A DNA stretch of 64,000 nucleotides from positions 5,766,001 through 5,830,000 of the forward strand of contig NZ_CP150274.1 of the NCBI RefSeq assembly GCF_037977055.1, read 5' to 3'. Made by a program: the position numbers and the translations under genes. The DNA comes from Paenibacillus sp. FSL K6-1096 (GTDB lineage: Bacteria; Bacillota; Bacilli; Paenibacillales; Paenibacillaceae). The notes under the pieces are model-generated. The model was not told the DNA's origin. It made no database searches and saw nothing but the letters and a program-made list of their open reading frames with translations. The number at the start of each line of letters is the position of its first letter. Position 1 is the first letter of the stretch. Shown one piece after another: positions 18,856-27,600 of this stretch.

Positions 18856-19261
18856 GCGTATAGTAAAGTGAGAATTTGGTGGGGTGCGGGAGAGGGAGGA
18901 GAGTAGACATCCGCTTCTGCTTCGGAGATAAGGAAAATAGTTGGATTTAGGGCACTTGCTGACGAACAAATGGACTATTGTCCGGCAAGAGTTGTATAAA
19001 CAACACTTAAATCTTCAAATAACCGCCAACAGTGGGGACATAGGCTCCAGCAGATGCTGTTTTTCCAATTGTTTCTCCGAGAAGATCTGAAGTGAAAGAA
19101 ATAAACTACATTATTCCACTTGTTAACTGCTGTGACTGTATGATCTTCTCCCATATGATGATGTTGTTATGCGATAGATCGCAAAAAAGGAATACAATGG
19201 AACGGAGCGAAATATAAACATGGGAAATACAAACTATATCTATTGAAGGGGAATAAGGAAT
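18856..19261. other. Intergenic region, no gene recognised
   Basis: About 400 bases without a convincing reading frame. It holds two small inverted repeats (GTTGT-ATAA-ACAAC near 19000 and GCGAT-AG-ATCGC at 19171-19182) and a -10-like TACAAT at 19193-19198 without a good -35. The composition suggests non-coding sequence, perhaps a remnant of a dispersed element, but nothing decisive is visible. Confidence 0.4.
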
Positions 19262-20407
19262 TTGAAGAAGAAAATACATAACGCTAATCTGTTATTAATC
19301 CTGCTGATTACTCTGCTGGGCATTGCGATGACCGGTAATACATTATCCGCAGCAACAGCAACACAGAATGCCAAGGGAATCCGTGTATATGTGCAAAATA
19401 AGGAGATCCATCCGCGTGCGGCCTCGGTGATTCAAGGAGGAACTGTGTATGTTGAATTCCGCAGTGTGGTGCAGGCTTTGGGCTTTAAATTCAAGTATGA
19501 TGCTGCCGGCAAGCAGATTACAGCTACCTCAGAGGATGCTTCCTTTAAAGTTGATCTCAAAACGAAAAAAACATTCGTAAACGGTTCTCTGTACACCTAT
19601 GATTCGAACATTCCGATGGTTATTGGTTCGGGTGCAGATGCCTTGGTTGCGCTCACGTTGTATAGTGAGACTGACTATATTAGTGCTGACTATGATAAGA
19701 CGAACAAAATAGTTAAAGTATACGAGGATCCGCAAGGCAAGCCTAAAAAGGCGGACCTGAAAAAAATACAGGCACTAATTAAAGCCCATTATCAGACTTT
19801 GGATGGTTTTCAGTCGATCGACAAGCTTGAAATGAAATCATGGAGAGGGTATACCGTAATGCTTGCTGATGTCTCCTTTCGTAAGACAGGTACTGAACTC
19901 CTGGACCGGGTTGAGCATGTAACCTTGGAAATGGAGCATAAGCCCGATGCGAGTTGGACGATCCATAATGTAGAAATCAATAATACAGAATATCTAGACT
20001 ATACTTCATTGATAAATAAAGAGGTAAGCGTTCCGGCCGCAGATCAAATGGCCATTCGTGAGTTGCTCGCTGCTTATTGTAAAGCTATAAATGACAAAGA
20101 TGTGGATGCGGAACTGGCGCTGCAGGACCCTGCCAACAGGACTGCTGACTACGAACAGGGGATCAGAGAGCTCCGGGAATGGTCGAATCGAAAATTGGAT
20201 ATAGAATATACGCAAGAACAGGTGGTCATTGTCTCTTTTTCGGCAAAGAAAGCAGTTGTCTATTCTATCTATACACTTCAAGCTAACAACGATCCATCGA
20301 AGTTCAAGGAGCGGTTCTACTCACTTACCTCTGTAGTTAAAAATAAGGATAAATGGTATTTTGATTCAAATGAAGAAATTGCACTCGGCAGCGAGACTAT
20401 CGAGTAG
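19262..20407 (+). CDS. Secreted stalk-domain protein with C-terminal NTF2-like region
   Basis: Secreted or surface protein of unknown function (381 aa). A signal peptide spans about residues 1-32 (LLLILLITLLGIAMTG). A copper-amine-oxidase N-terminal-like stalk domain follows (about 38-105; IRVYVQNKEIHPRAAS and VYVEFRSVVQALGFKFKYD). Two alpha+beta regions (about 160-240 and 255-378) resemble SnoaL/NTF2 folds. The start is TTG at 19262, preceded by AAGGGG (19246-19251). A terminator follows. Codon use is slightly more AT-rich than in neighbouring metabolic genes. Confidence 0.75.
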   Translation: MKKKIHNANLLLILLITLLGIAMTGNTLSAATATQNAKGIRVYVQNKEIHPRAASVIQGGTVYVEFRSVVQALGFKFKYDAAGKQITATSEDASFKVDLKTKKTFVNGSLYTYDSNIPMVIGSGADALVALTLYSETDYISADYDKTNKIVKVYEDPQGKPKKADLKKIQALIKAHYQTLDGFQSIDKLEMKSWRGYTVMLADVSFRKTGTELLDRVEHVTLEMEHKPDASWTIHNVEINNTEYLDYTSLINKEVSVPAADQMAIRELLAAYCKAINDKDVDAELALQDPANRTADYEQGIRELREWSNRKLDIEYTQEQVVIVSFSAKKAVVYSIYTLQANNDPSKFKERFYSLTSVVKNKDKWYFDSNEEIALGSETIE

Positions 20408-20423
20408 TGCTTGAATGATCATG

Positions 20424-20475
20424 GGGAGGCCCTGCAGCAGCTAATGTGTGACCTGCGGGCCTCCCTTTGTATATT
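20424..20475 (+). terminator. Terminator after the stalk-domain gene
   Basis: GGGAGGCCC and GGGCCTCCC with additional TGCAG/CTGC pairing, followed by TTTGTATATTT. It also lies between convergent genes and could act in both directions. Confidence 0.75.
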
Positions 20476-20481
20476 TATTCC

Positions 20482-21057
20482 TCACTCCCGAATCAGCTTC
20501 TCCTGCCGCAGCCGTGCGGCCTTGCGGCGGAGCGGCAGGCTGAGCCACACGAAGAACAGGCCAAGAACGATAATAGACACTCCTACGATAAAGTTGAATT
20601 TGTGAATGAAAGAAGAAGCATTCAGCATAAGCAGCATGATATTTAAGGAGCCTACGACCAGCTCCATGAGCGCGAGGGACAAATATACTTTATAGATTCG
20701 CTGATAGTGTTTGATTTTGGAATCCGTATCGGAATAGATCTGGAAGGGGCCTTCCGCGGCCTTCCTTCTGAAGATCACCCAGCGATGATTGGTAAATGAA
20801 CGCTTGCCCTTGTCAGTGGTTCTGGCAGGTACACGCTCCGCTCCGGTCTCTTCCATGAATTGCAGATAATCGGCCGCCTCCTTCGGGTCCTTCTCCAGCA
20901 GCTCAATCCGGTAAATATACTCTCCTCCGGCGCTCTCCTCGAATACATAACCGGCCCATGAGTATTCAACCAGTGCAAGCCCCTTAGACGACATCTTATT
21001 CAACCACGCTTCTTCTTTTTCGAAATCAAGGAAATATTTGCGCACTATCCGCCTCAT
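20482..21057 (-). CDS. DUF2812 membrane protein
   Basis: A 191-aa protein with a soluble N-terminal part (about 1-115; starts MRRIVRKYFLDFEKEEAWLN) typical of DUF2812, then two hydrophobic helices (about 122-145 and 150-172). The function of DUF2812 is unknown; members are usually encoded next to PadR regulators. Here the PadR stop and this start share one base (TAATG), so translation is coupled and the two form a bicistronic unit controlled from the promoter near 21495. Confidence 0.88.
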   Translation of the reverse strand: MRRIVRKYFLDFEKEEAWLNKMSSKGLALVEYSWAGYVFEESAGGEYIYRIELLEKDPKEAADYLQFMEETGAERVPARTTDKGKRSFTNHRWVIFRRKAAEGPFQIYSDTDSKIKHYQRIYKVYLSLALMELVVGSLNIMLLMLNASSFIHKFNFIVGVSIIVLGLFFVWLSLPLRRKAARLRQEKLIRE

Positions 21058-21383
21058 TACTCTTCGCCTCCCAGCAGCTTTTTTCCATTAGTAAGCAACT
21101 CCTCAAGCCTAGCCATCTCATTCTGGACAATGGATCTGCCCAGCTCTGTAATCTGATATTCTTTCTTACGCGAATCCTCTCCGCCGGCCATCAGGCCGAT
21201 CCAGCCCCGTTCTACAAGCGTGCTTAGCGCACCATAGAGTGTACCGGCACCCAGCTCCACGCGGCCATTACTCAGTTGCTTCACGTTCTGCATAATTCCG
21301 TAGCCGTGCATCGGAGTGAACAGCGACAGAAGGATATAGTAGACGCCTTCGGTCAGCGCCCCGTGGTCATTGGCTCCACCCAT
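21057..21383 (-). CDS. PadR-family transcriptional regulator
   Basis: Small winged-helix repressor (108 aa). Visible PadR features are LTEGVYYILLSLFTPMHGYGI, shown here from residue about 8, the recognition segment around ELGAGTLYGALSTLVERGWI, and a C-terminal dimerisation helix. The ATG at 21383 is used because the sequence GCAGGTG sits seven bases upstream; the GTG at 21392 would overlap that site. The promoter contains two matching operators, pointing to autoregulation and control of the coupled DUF2812 gene. Confidence 0.9.
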   Translation of the reverse strand: MGGANDHGALTEGVYYILLSLFTPMHGYGIMQNVKQLSNGRVELGAGTLYGALSTLVERGWIGLMAGGEDSRKKEYQITELGRSIVQNEMARLEELLTNGKKLLGGEE

Positions 21384-21449
21384 CTGTTTCACCTGCCTTC
21401 ATCTAGTATCTGTTACCGTTACATCACTCGACGTTATACCAATTGACGT

Positions 21450-21468
21450 TATATCGTCAACCGATATA
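21450..21468. promoter_or_regulatory. PadR operator 2 (promoter-distal)
   Basis: Inverted repeat TATATCG-TCAAC-CGATATA, nearly identical to the copy centred 24 bases away. It lies just downstream of the -10 box of the padR promoter, where a repressor would block transcription. Confidence 0.7.
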
Positions 21469-21471
21469 TTT

Positions 21472-21500
21472 AGTATATCGTCAGCCGATATAATAGTCAA
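21472..21500 (-). promoter_or_regulatory. padR promoter with embedded operator 1
   Basis: On the minus strand, TTGACT (21500-21495), 17-base spacer, TATACT (21477-21472): a strong sigma-A promoter. The inverted repeat TATATCG-TCAGC-CGATATA (21474-21492) fills the spacer and overlaps the -10 box. Two direct GACGTTATA repeats (21430-21438, 21445-21453) lie further downstream. Confidence 0.75.
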
Positions 21501-21532
21501 CAGGCTTTTACCACATAGCCCCAAGCCAGCAC

Positions 21533-21569
21533 AAAAAAACCCGCACACCGCATAAAGCGGCAGGGCGGG
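21533..21569 (-). terminator. Terminator downstream of yhbH
   Basis: Read on the minus strand, two stacked stems (CCCGC/GCGGG and CCGC/GCGG) around a TTTAT loop, then a run of seven Ts. It lies about 100 bases after the yhbH stop. Confidence 0.75.
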
Positions 21570-21666
21570 GCGGGAACTCAATAGCACGCAAGAATGCGCA
21601 TAGCCATTATGGCTCAACTACTCGACTGCTCAACTACACAGGCTGACAATCCTGAAGCAAAGCTGT

Positions 21667-22827
21667 TTAAGCTTCAGTTGCTTTTTTACCGAAAAATACC
21701 TTCAGCGCCTGATACACTTCCTTCTTATCCTTAATCACATAATGCATGAACTGCTCCTGCTTCAGGTGGCGGTAGGCGGACATCAGAGTGCTGCTGCGGT
21801 TGTACTGGTTGACCTCGCCGTAGCCGAACATGTTGCTGCGCTGGAGCAGCTCGCCGATCAGCTTGACACAGCGCTCGTTGTCCGAGGTCAGGTTGTCGCC
21901 ATCCGAGAAGTGGAAGGGATAGATGTTATACTTGGCCGGCGGATAGCGGCTGTCGATAATCTCCAGTGCTTTCTGGTATGCCGAGGAGCAGATGGTGCCG
22001 CCGCTCTCCCCGCGGGTGAAGAAGTCCTGCTCGCTGACCTCCTTGGCTTCCGTATGGTGGGCCAGGAACACAATCTCGACCTTCTCATACTGGCGGCGCA
22101 GGAAGCGGGTCATCCAGAAGAAGAAGCTGCGGGCACAGTATTTTTCAAAAGTACCCATACTTCCTGACGTGTCCATCATCGCGATAATTACGGCGTTGGA
22201 GTGGGGGATTGTGATGTCATCCCAGGTTTTGTAGCGCAGGTCATCCGGGCTGATGCTGTGGATGCCGGGCTTGCCGCTGCTGGCGTTGCGCCGCAGGTTC
22301 TCCAGGAGGGTGCGCTTTTTGTCGATGTTGGACATCATGCCTTTTTTGCGGATATCGTTGAAGACAATGGATTTGACCTCGATTTCTTCCTTATCCTTCG
22401 GCTTCAGGCGGGGAAGCTCCATATCCTCGAACAGAATATCCTCCAGATCCTCCAGATTGACCTCGGCTTCGATGGTATCCGCACCGGGCTGATCTCCGGC
22501 CTTCTCCCCTTTGCCCGGCTGGGCGGATTGGGAGTCGCGGCCGAGTACATCCCCCACCTGGCTGTCCCCGTCCCCCTGGCCGACATGCTTCTGCTTGCGG
22601 AAGTTATAGATAATCCGGTATTCGTCCAGACTGCGGATCGGCACCTTCACAATCTGCTTGCCGCCTGACAAAATAATGTTCTCTTCGGTAACCAGATCCG
22701 GCAGATTTCCCTTGATGGCTTCCCTGACCTTTTGCTGGTGACGCTCCTGATCCTGATGGCCTTTACGGTGCAGGGACCAGTCTTCTTTGGATACGACAAA
22801 AGCGAATGGACCGGTTGGCTGTGACAG
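21667..22827 (-). CDS. yhbH: YhbH-type DUF444 protein (sporulation)
   Basis: Member of the YhbH/YeaH family (DUF444), about 386 aa. The N-terminus FVVSKEDWSLHRKGHQDQ is characteristic; an acidic linker follows, then a von Willebrand A-like domain with a MIDAS motif DTSGSMG (about residue 217) and SGGTICSSAYQ. In Bacillus, YhbH is made in the mother cell early in sporulation and works with PrkA and SpoVR; the reaction is unknown. The open frame runs to GTG 22836, but GGGAGG (22841-22836) overlaps that codon. CTG at 22827 sits eight bases after it and gives the N-terminus MSQPT. A sigma-E-like pair (CATATCC, 13 bases, ATATACTTT) is visible near 22927-22899. Confidence 0.88.
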   Translation of the reverse strand: MSQPTGPFAFVVSKEDWSLHRKGHQDQERHQQKVREAIKGNLPDLVTEENIILSGGKQIVKVPIRSLDEYRIIYNFRKQKHVGQGDGDSQVGDVLGRDSQSAQPGKGEKAGDQPGADTIEAEVNLEDLEDILFEDMELPRLKPKDKEEIEVKSIVFNDIRKKGMMSNIDKKRTLLENLRRNASSGKPGIHSISPDDLRYKTWDDITIPHSNAVIIAMMDTSGSMGTFEKYCARSFFFWMTRFLRRQYEKVEIVFLAHHTEAKEVSEQDFFTRGESGGTICSSAYQKALEIIDSRYPPAKYNIYPFHFSDGDNLTSDNERCVKLIGELLQRSNMFGYGEVNQYNRSSTLMSAYRHLKQEQFMHYVIKDKKEVYQALKVFFGKKATEA

Positions 22828-22936
22828 GATGACCACCTCCCATGGACTGTGAAATTGGAATGCTGGTGAGGCTAAGGCAGTGGCAGCAGGTTGTAACTAA
22901 AGTATATTCAGGGGGAGGGTGGATATGTGAGCTGTC

Positions 22937-24622
22937 TTATTCACTGATTTCTTCGATGAGCAGTCTGTAGCTGTTAGAGCGGGCTTCACCGGAATACTTG
23001 CGTCCGTCAATGTTGAACAGGTACAGCGCGGCCGAGAAGCCTTGCAGATCCTTGCCCATATATCCGGTGTTGATCCTTACCAGATAGCTCAGTGTAACGG
23101 TCTGGCCGGCCTGCAGAGTTCCCAGGCGAACCGTCCCGCTAAAAGGGGTTCCGGGTACAGTGACAGCGCTTATGGTCACAATGTCCGGCTCAATGACCGT
23201 GCCCTGCGGCACCAGGCGGATGACCGCGACCTCTGCCGGATAGTTCCCGCTGTTGGTCACTTGAATCCGGAATTCGGCTGTGCCTCCAGGCTCGACAACC
23301 GGCGGCTCCCCTTCCATCTGAATGGAGATGACCGGCGACAGCAGCAGGGTGGTCACCGGGTTGGGACGGGCGGCCTGCCGGACATTGCGCCCGTCCGGGA
23401 GGGTGAAGGTGTACTGGACAATCCCCTGGTTCTGAATGGCCGGGGTCTGGCGGATATCGGTGGCACCCGGGATGGAGACAAGAAAATCAACTACGATTGC
23501 TGTGCCTGCCCTTAAGGTACCGAGCGGAATGCCGTCTCCGGGACGTACACCCCGCTGGGGAATACCGTCGATCCGGATGCTGTCCCATATGAACAGCGTA
23601 CCTTGCGGAATAACCTCCGCGAGCAGGGCATTCACGGCCAGGTTCCCATTATTGCGGATCGTGAATTCATACCGCAGATTGTCGCCCGGAGCGGCGCTGT
23701 AGAGATCCACCCTGAGACTGGCAGACAGCCCGGGCTGGATCACGGTAATCCTAACTATGTTGCTTACTGTAGTATCTCTGCTGTCATATGCCTCATAGGA
23801 GACCTGTGCCGTTGCCTGCAATACGGAATCCGGGGGGAGAGAGCTTACCCGGACACGGAAGGAGACCTCCGCGCTAGAGCCTGCACTGAGCGAGCCAAGA
23901 CTGATCCCGGAGGCCGGGTCAGCCTCCGGCAAATAGACTCCGCCGGCAACGACACTGCCGGGAATGAATACCGCTCCTTCCGGTAGAGGAATGACGGCAA
24001 TTTTTCCGGTCAGCGGCAGGGCTCCTTCATTCCTGAGCTGAAGGGTATAAGTGACGGTATCCCCGATGAAGGTAGTTAATGTACTGGCGGAGAGCAGTGT
24101 GGCCAGCTGGTAGGACAGCAGGGAGACACTGACCGGATTGGAGCGGACTTCTCCGCGTACCGTTCTTCCCTCTACGGTCTCGAAGGAATAGCTGCCGGTG
24201 GCACTGTTCTCCAGGACAAGGGAGGGCGGAAGCGAGACGACAATGACCTGGAAGACGATAAAGACCCCCGAGTGCGGATTGAGCACCCCGGCCGGGATGC
24301 CGGAAGACGGAGTGACCCCCGGAAGAGGCACTCCGTCTCTAAGCACACTATTGGCAATGAAGGATACACCCGGCGGCAGGACGTCAACGATCGTGACCAG
24401 CGCCGGGGTATTGCCGCTGTTCCAGACGGCCACGGTGTAGACGAGCGTCTCTCCCAGGGAAGCGCTCGTGCGGTCAGCTTCTTTTACGAGAGACAGCACC
24501 GGACCCACAACCGGCGTGTTGACGGTATTGGAGTAGGTGATAGCATCCGTTCCCTCCGCCGAGCTGAACCTGACCAAGGATTGATTCGTTACGACAGGCT
24601 GAAGCCTTGAGCGGTCTGTCAT
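22937..24622 (-). CDS. DUF11-repeat protein, 4 repeats
   Basis: A 561-aa protein made of four DUF11 (conserved repeat domain) beta-sandwich units, each opening with a segment like VLSLVKEADRTSASLGETLV and closing near SNPV. The first 40 residues (VTNQSLVRFSS, SNTVNTPVV) match the second half of an A-type repeat of the upstream protein, whose last repeat ends abruptly. No signal peptide or wall anchor is seen. The ATG overlaps the upstream stop in ATGA, so translation is probably coupled. These may be surface or spore-associated structural proteins; the function is unknown. No terminator is obvious after it. Confidence 0.85.
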   Translation of the reverse strand: MTDRSRLQPVVTNQSLVRFSSAEGTDAITYSNTVNTPVVGPVLSLVKEADRTSASLGETLVYTVAVWNSGNTPALVTIVDVLPPGVSFIANSVLRDGVPLPGVTPSSGIPAGVLNPHSGVFIVFQVIVVSLPPSLVLENSATGSYSFETVEGRTVRGEVRSNPVSVSLLSYQLATLLSASTLTTFIGDTVTYTLQLRNEGALPLTGKIAVIPLPEGAVFIPGSVVAGGVYLPEADPASGISLGSLSAGSSAEVSFRVRVSSLPPDSVLQATAQVSYEAYDSRDTTVSNIVRITVIQPGLSASLRVDLYSAAPGDNLRYEFTIRNNGNLAVNALLAEVIPQGTLFIWDSIRIDGIPQRGVRPGDGIPLGTLRAGTAIVVDFLVSIPGATDIRQTPAIQNQGIVQYTFTLPDGRNVRQAARPNPVTTLLLSPVISIQMEGEPPVVEPGGTAEFRIQVTNSGNYPAEVAVIRLVPQGTVIEPDIVTISAVTVPGTPFSGTVRLGTLQAGQTVTLSYLVRINTGYMGKDLQGFSAALYLFNIDGRKYSGEARSNSYRLLIEEISE

Positions 24623-27600
24623 ATCTCTATGACCTGAACCTGGAAGGTTACGGTGACAGAGGCTCCCGGAGCGATGGTTCCAATGGTAACTCCGGTGGCC
24701 GGATTGGCTCCCGCACGCGGAGTGCCGTCTACGGTAACACTGCCGGGAACGAACTGGCTGCCGGCCGGAATCGGGTCTACCAGCACTACGTTGTTGACGT
24801 TCACAATGCCGTTGTTGGTCACAACAATGGTATACGTGATGGTATCGCCAACAACCGCATCGACTGCCGGAGTGCTCTTGACTGCGGTTACGTCCGGCGA
24901 AGAGACTGGAATGACCAGCGTATTCGACAATGCAGATCCTGAGAGCAGGCGGCCGTCCGGCGGCGTGAAGGTGAAGGTGGCGGCTGCCTGGTTCACAAGC
25001 TGCTGCGGTGAAGGCAGAGAAGCTACGGTCACCTGCAGGGTGACGGTCAGTGTGACCGTGGCTCCGGCTGCAACGGTTCCCAGGCTGATGCCGGCCGTCG
25101 GATCGGCCCCCGGAACAGGCTGGCCGTTAACCAGTACGCTGTTTGGAATGAACACAGCTCCTGCCGGAATGGAATCTGTCAAGGTGACCACAGCAGCAAG
25201 ATTGCCGGTGTTGGTTATGCTGAGCGAATAGGTGACGGTATCGCCTACTGTCGCATTTGCGGTATCCGCAGCTTTCAGGATGCCGATTACCGGCTGATAC
25301 ACCGGAGTGACCAGTGTGTTGGAATAAGACGCGCCGGAGAATGCCCCGGAGGTGAAGCTGACCGATGCCCGGTTGCTCAGGGCCGCCGGATTCGGCAGAG
25401 CATTGACCAGGATATTGAAGGCAACCTGAACGGTTGCTCCCGGAGCGATGGTTCCCAGTGAGATTCCGTTGGCAGGCGCTGCCCCGGGTACCGGTGTGCC
25501 ATCCACGGTTACGCTGCCGGCAACGAAGGAAGCGCCGGAAGGAACCGGATCGCTAAGCACCACATTGTTGACCGGGGCGATGCCGCTGTTGGTGACCGCA
25601 ATGCTGTAAGGGACCGTATCCCCAGGGACGGCGTCGATGACAGTAGTGCTTTTGACAACCAATACATTCGGTGAGGATACAGCAATCAGGTTGATATTCG
25701 AGCTGGCGGACTGGTTGAAGACTCTTCCGTCGGGCAGTGTATAGCTGAAGGCGATAACCGCCTGGTTGCTGAGCTGCTGGCTGGCCGGCAGGGTGTCGAT
25801 GACGACTGAGAATAATACAGTCAGCGTGGCACCGGCAGCAATGCTGCCCAGCAGGATTCCGGTAGCCGGATCGGCCCCCGGCGACGGGAAGCCGTTAATC
25901 AGCACACTGTTCGGAATCAGTGTTGTGCCTGCGGGGATAGTGTCGGTCAGAGTAGCCGTCGCCGCATAATTTCCCGAATTGCTGACAGTGACGGTATAGA
26001 GGATCGTGTCTCCAACCGTTGCATTCTGGGTATTCGAGCTCTTGGCTGCAGCCAGGACCGGCTGGAAGACCGGTGTGGTTACAATGTTCGAGAAGGCTAC
26101 ACTGGCCAAGGCACCGGACGTAAAGCTGGCGGATGACTGATTGTTCAGCACACCTGAAGACGGCAGGGAGGTCACTGTTACATTGAATGCAACGGTGACT
26201 GAGGCCCCTGGAGCAATGCTGCCGATTGTCACGCCGGTAGCCGGTGAGGCGGCCGGGCGGGGGACACCGTCCACCAGCACGCTGCCCGGAACCAGACTGG
26301 TACCGGCTGGCAGAGCATCTGTGAATACCACATTATTTACTGTAGCGATCCCGTTGTTGGTCAAGGCTACGGAATATGTGATCGTATCTCCGACATTGGC
26401 TGCAGTGGTTGCGGTGGTCTTGACAACCGCCAGGTTGGGGTTCGAGACAGGGATCGTCAAGGTGTTGGTTGGCGATGAGCCTCCCAGGGTTCTGCCGTCA
26501 GGCAGGGTGAAGCTGTAGGTAATGTTCCCCTGGTTCACCAGGAGCTGCGGTGACGGCAGCGAGGTGATGACTACCGAGAAGGAGACAGCTACGGTTGCCC
26601 CCGGAGCGATTGTTCCGGCAGTGATCCCGGATGTGGGATTGGCCTGCGGCAGAGGCAGACCGTTAATCAGCACGCTGTTATCGACAAGAGTGGTGCCGGC
26701 CGGAATATTGTCGGTAACAGTCAGAATTGCCTCGTAGTTGCCTGTATTGCTCACCGTCAGGGTATACGTCACGGTATCGCCGACAGTCGCGTTCGTGGTA
26801 CTCCCTGTTTTGACCGCCGAAATATTCGGCTGGAATACAGGAACAGCAACAGGGTTAGAGAAGGTTGAGCCGGTAAAGACACCGGAGGTGTAGGTGACCG
26901 TCGCCTGATTGTTTATGGAAGCAGCTGCGGGCACCGATGTTACTGTAACCGAGTAGGAGACTGTAGCCGATGCGCCTGGGGCAAGCGTGCCTATGGTGAC
27001 CCCGGTGGCCGGATTGGCAATAGGAAAAGGTACCCCATTTACTGAAACACTGCCCGGTACAAAGGTTGCTCCTGCCGGCGTCGGATCGCTGAGCAGTATG
27101 TTGTTCACCGGGTCTATCCCGCTATTGGTGATGCTCACGGAATAGGCGATCGTATCTCCAAGAGCAACAGAAGTGGAGGTTGTGCTCTTGACCACCGCCA
27201 AATTGGGAGCGGAGACCGCTATGGTTACCGTATTGGAGGCGGCGCTGCCGGTCAGCAGCCGTCCGTCAGGCGGAGTGAAGGTATACGTGGCGTTCGCCTG
27301 ATTCACAAGCTGCTGCGGGGATGGCAGGGACAGAATGAAGACGGTGAAGCTCACGGTTACAGTGGCTCCGGGGGCGACAACACCGACCGTAATCGCGGTA
27401 TCCGGCGCAACGCCCGGCTGGGGGAAGCCGCCGACAATGACGCTGTTGGGATCGAAAGCGGTGCCGGCCGGAATATTGTCCGTAAGCGTCACATTGGCTG
27501 CCACATTCCCGGTATTGCTGACCAGAATCGTATAAATGATCGTGTCGCCGACGGTTGCGTTCAGGTCATTGGCGCTTTTGACAAGGGTGATCTGCGGCTG

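Noticed and set aside
17159..18910. 583-codon open frame on the minus strand over the GH4 gene
   Set aside because: It mirrors the codon pattern of the GH4 gene, has no family resemblance or ribosome site, and spans two terminators.
21399..21617. Small minus-strand frame upstream of padR
   Set aside because: It covers the padR promoter, its operators and the yhbH terminator, so coding is unlikely.
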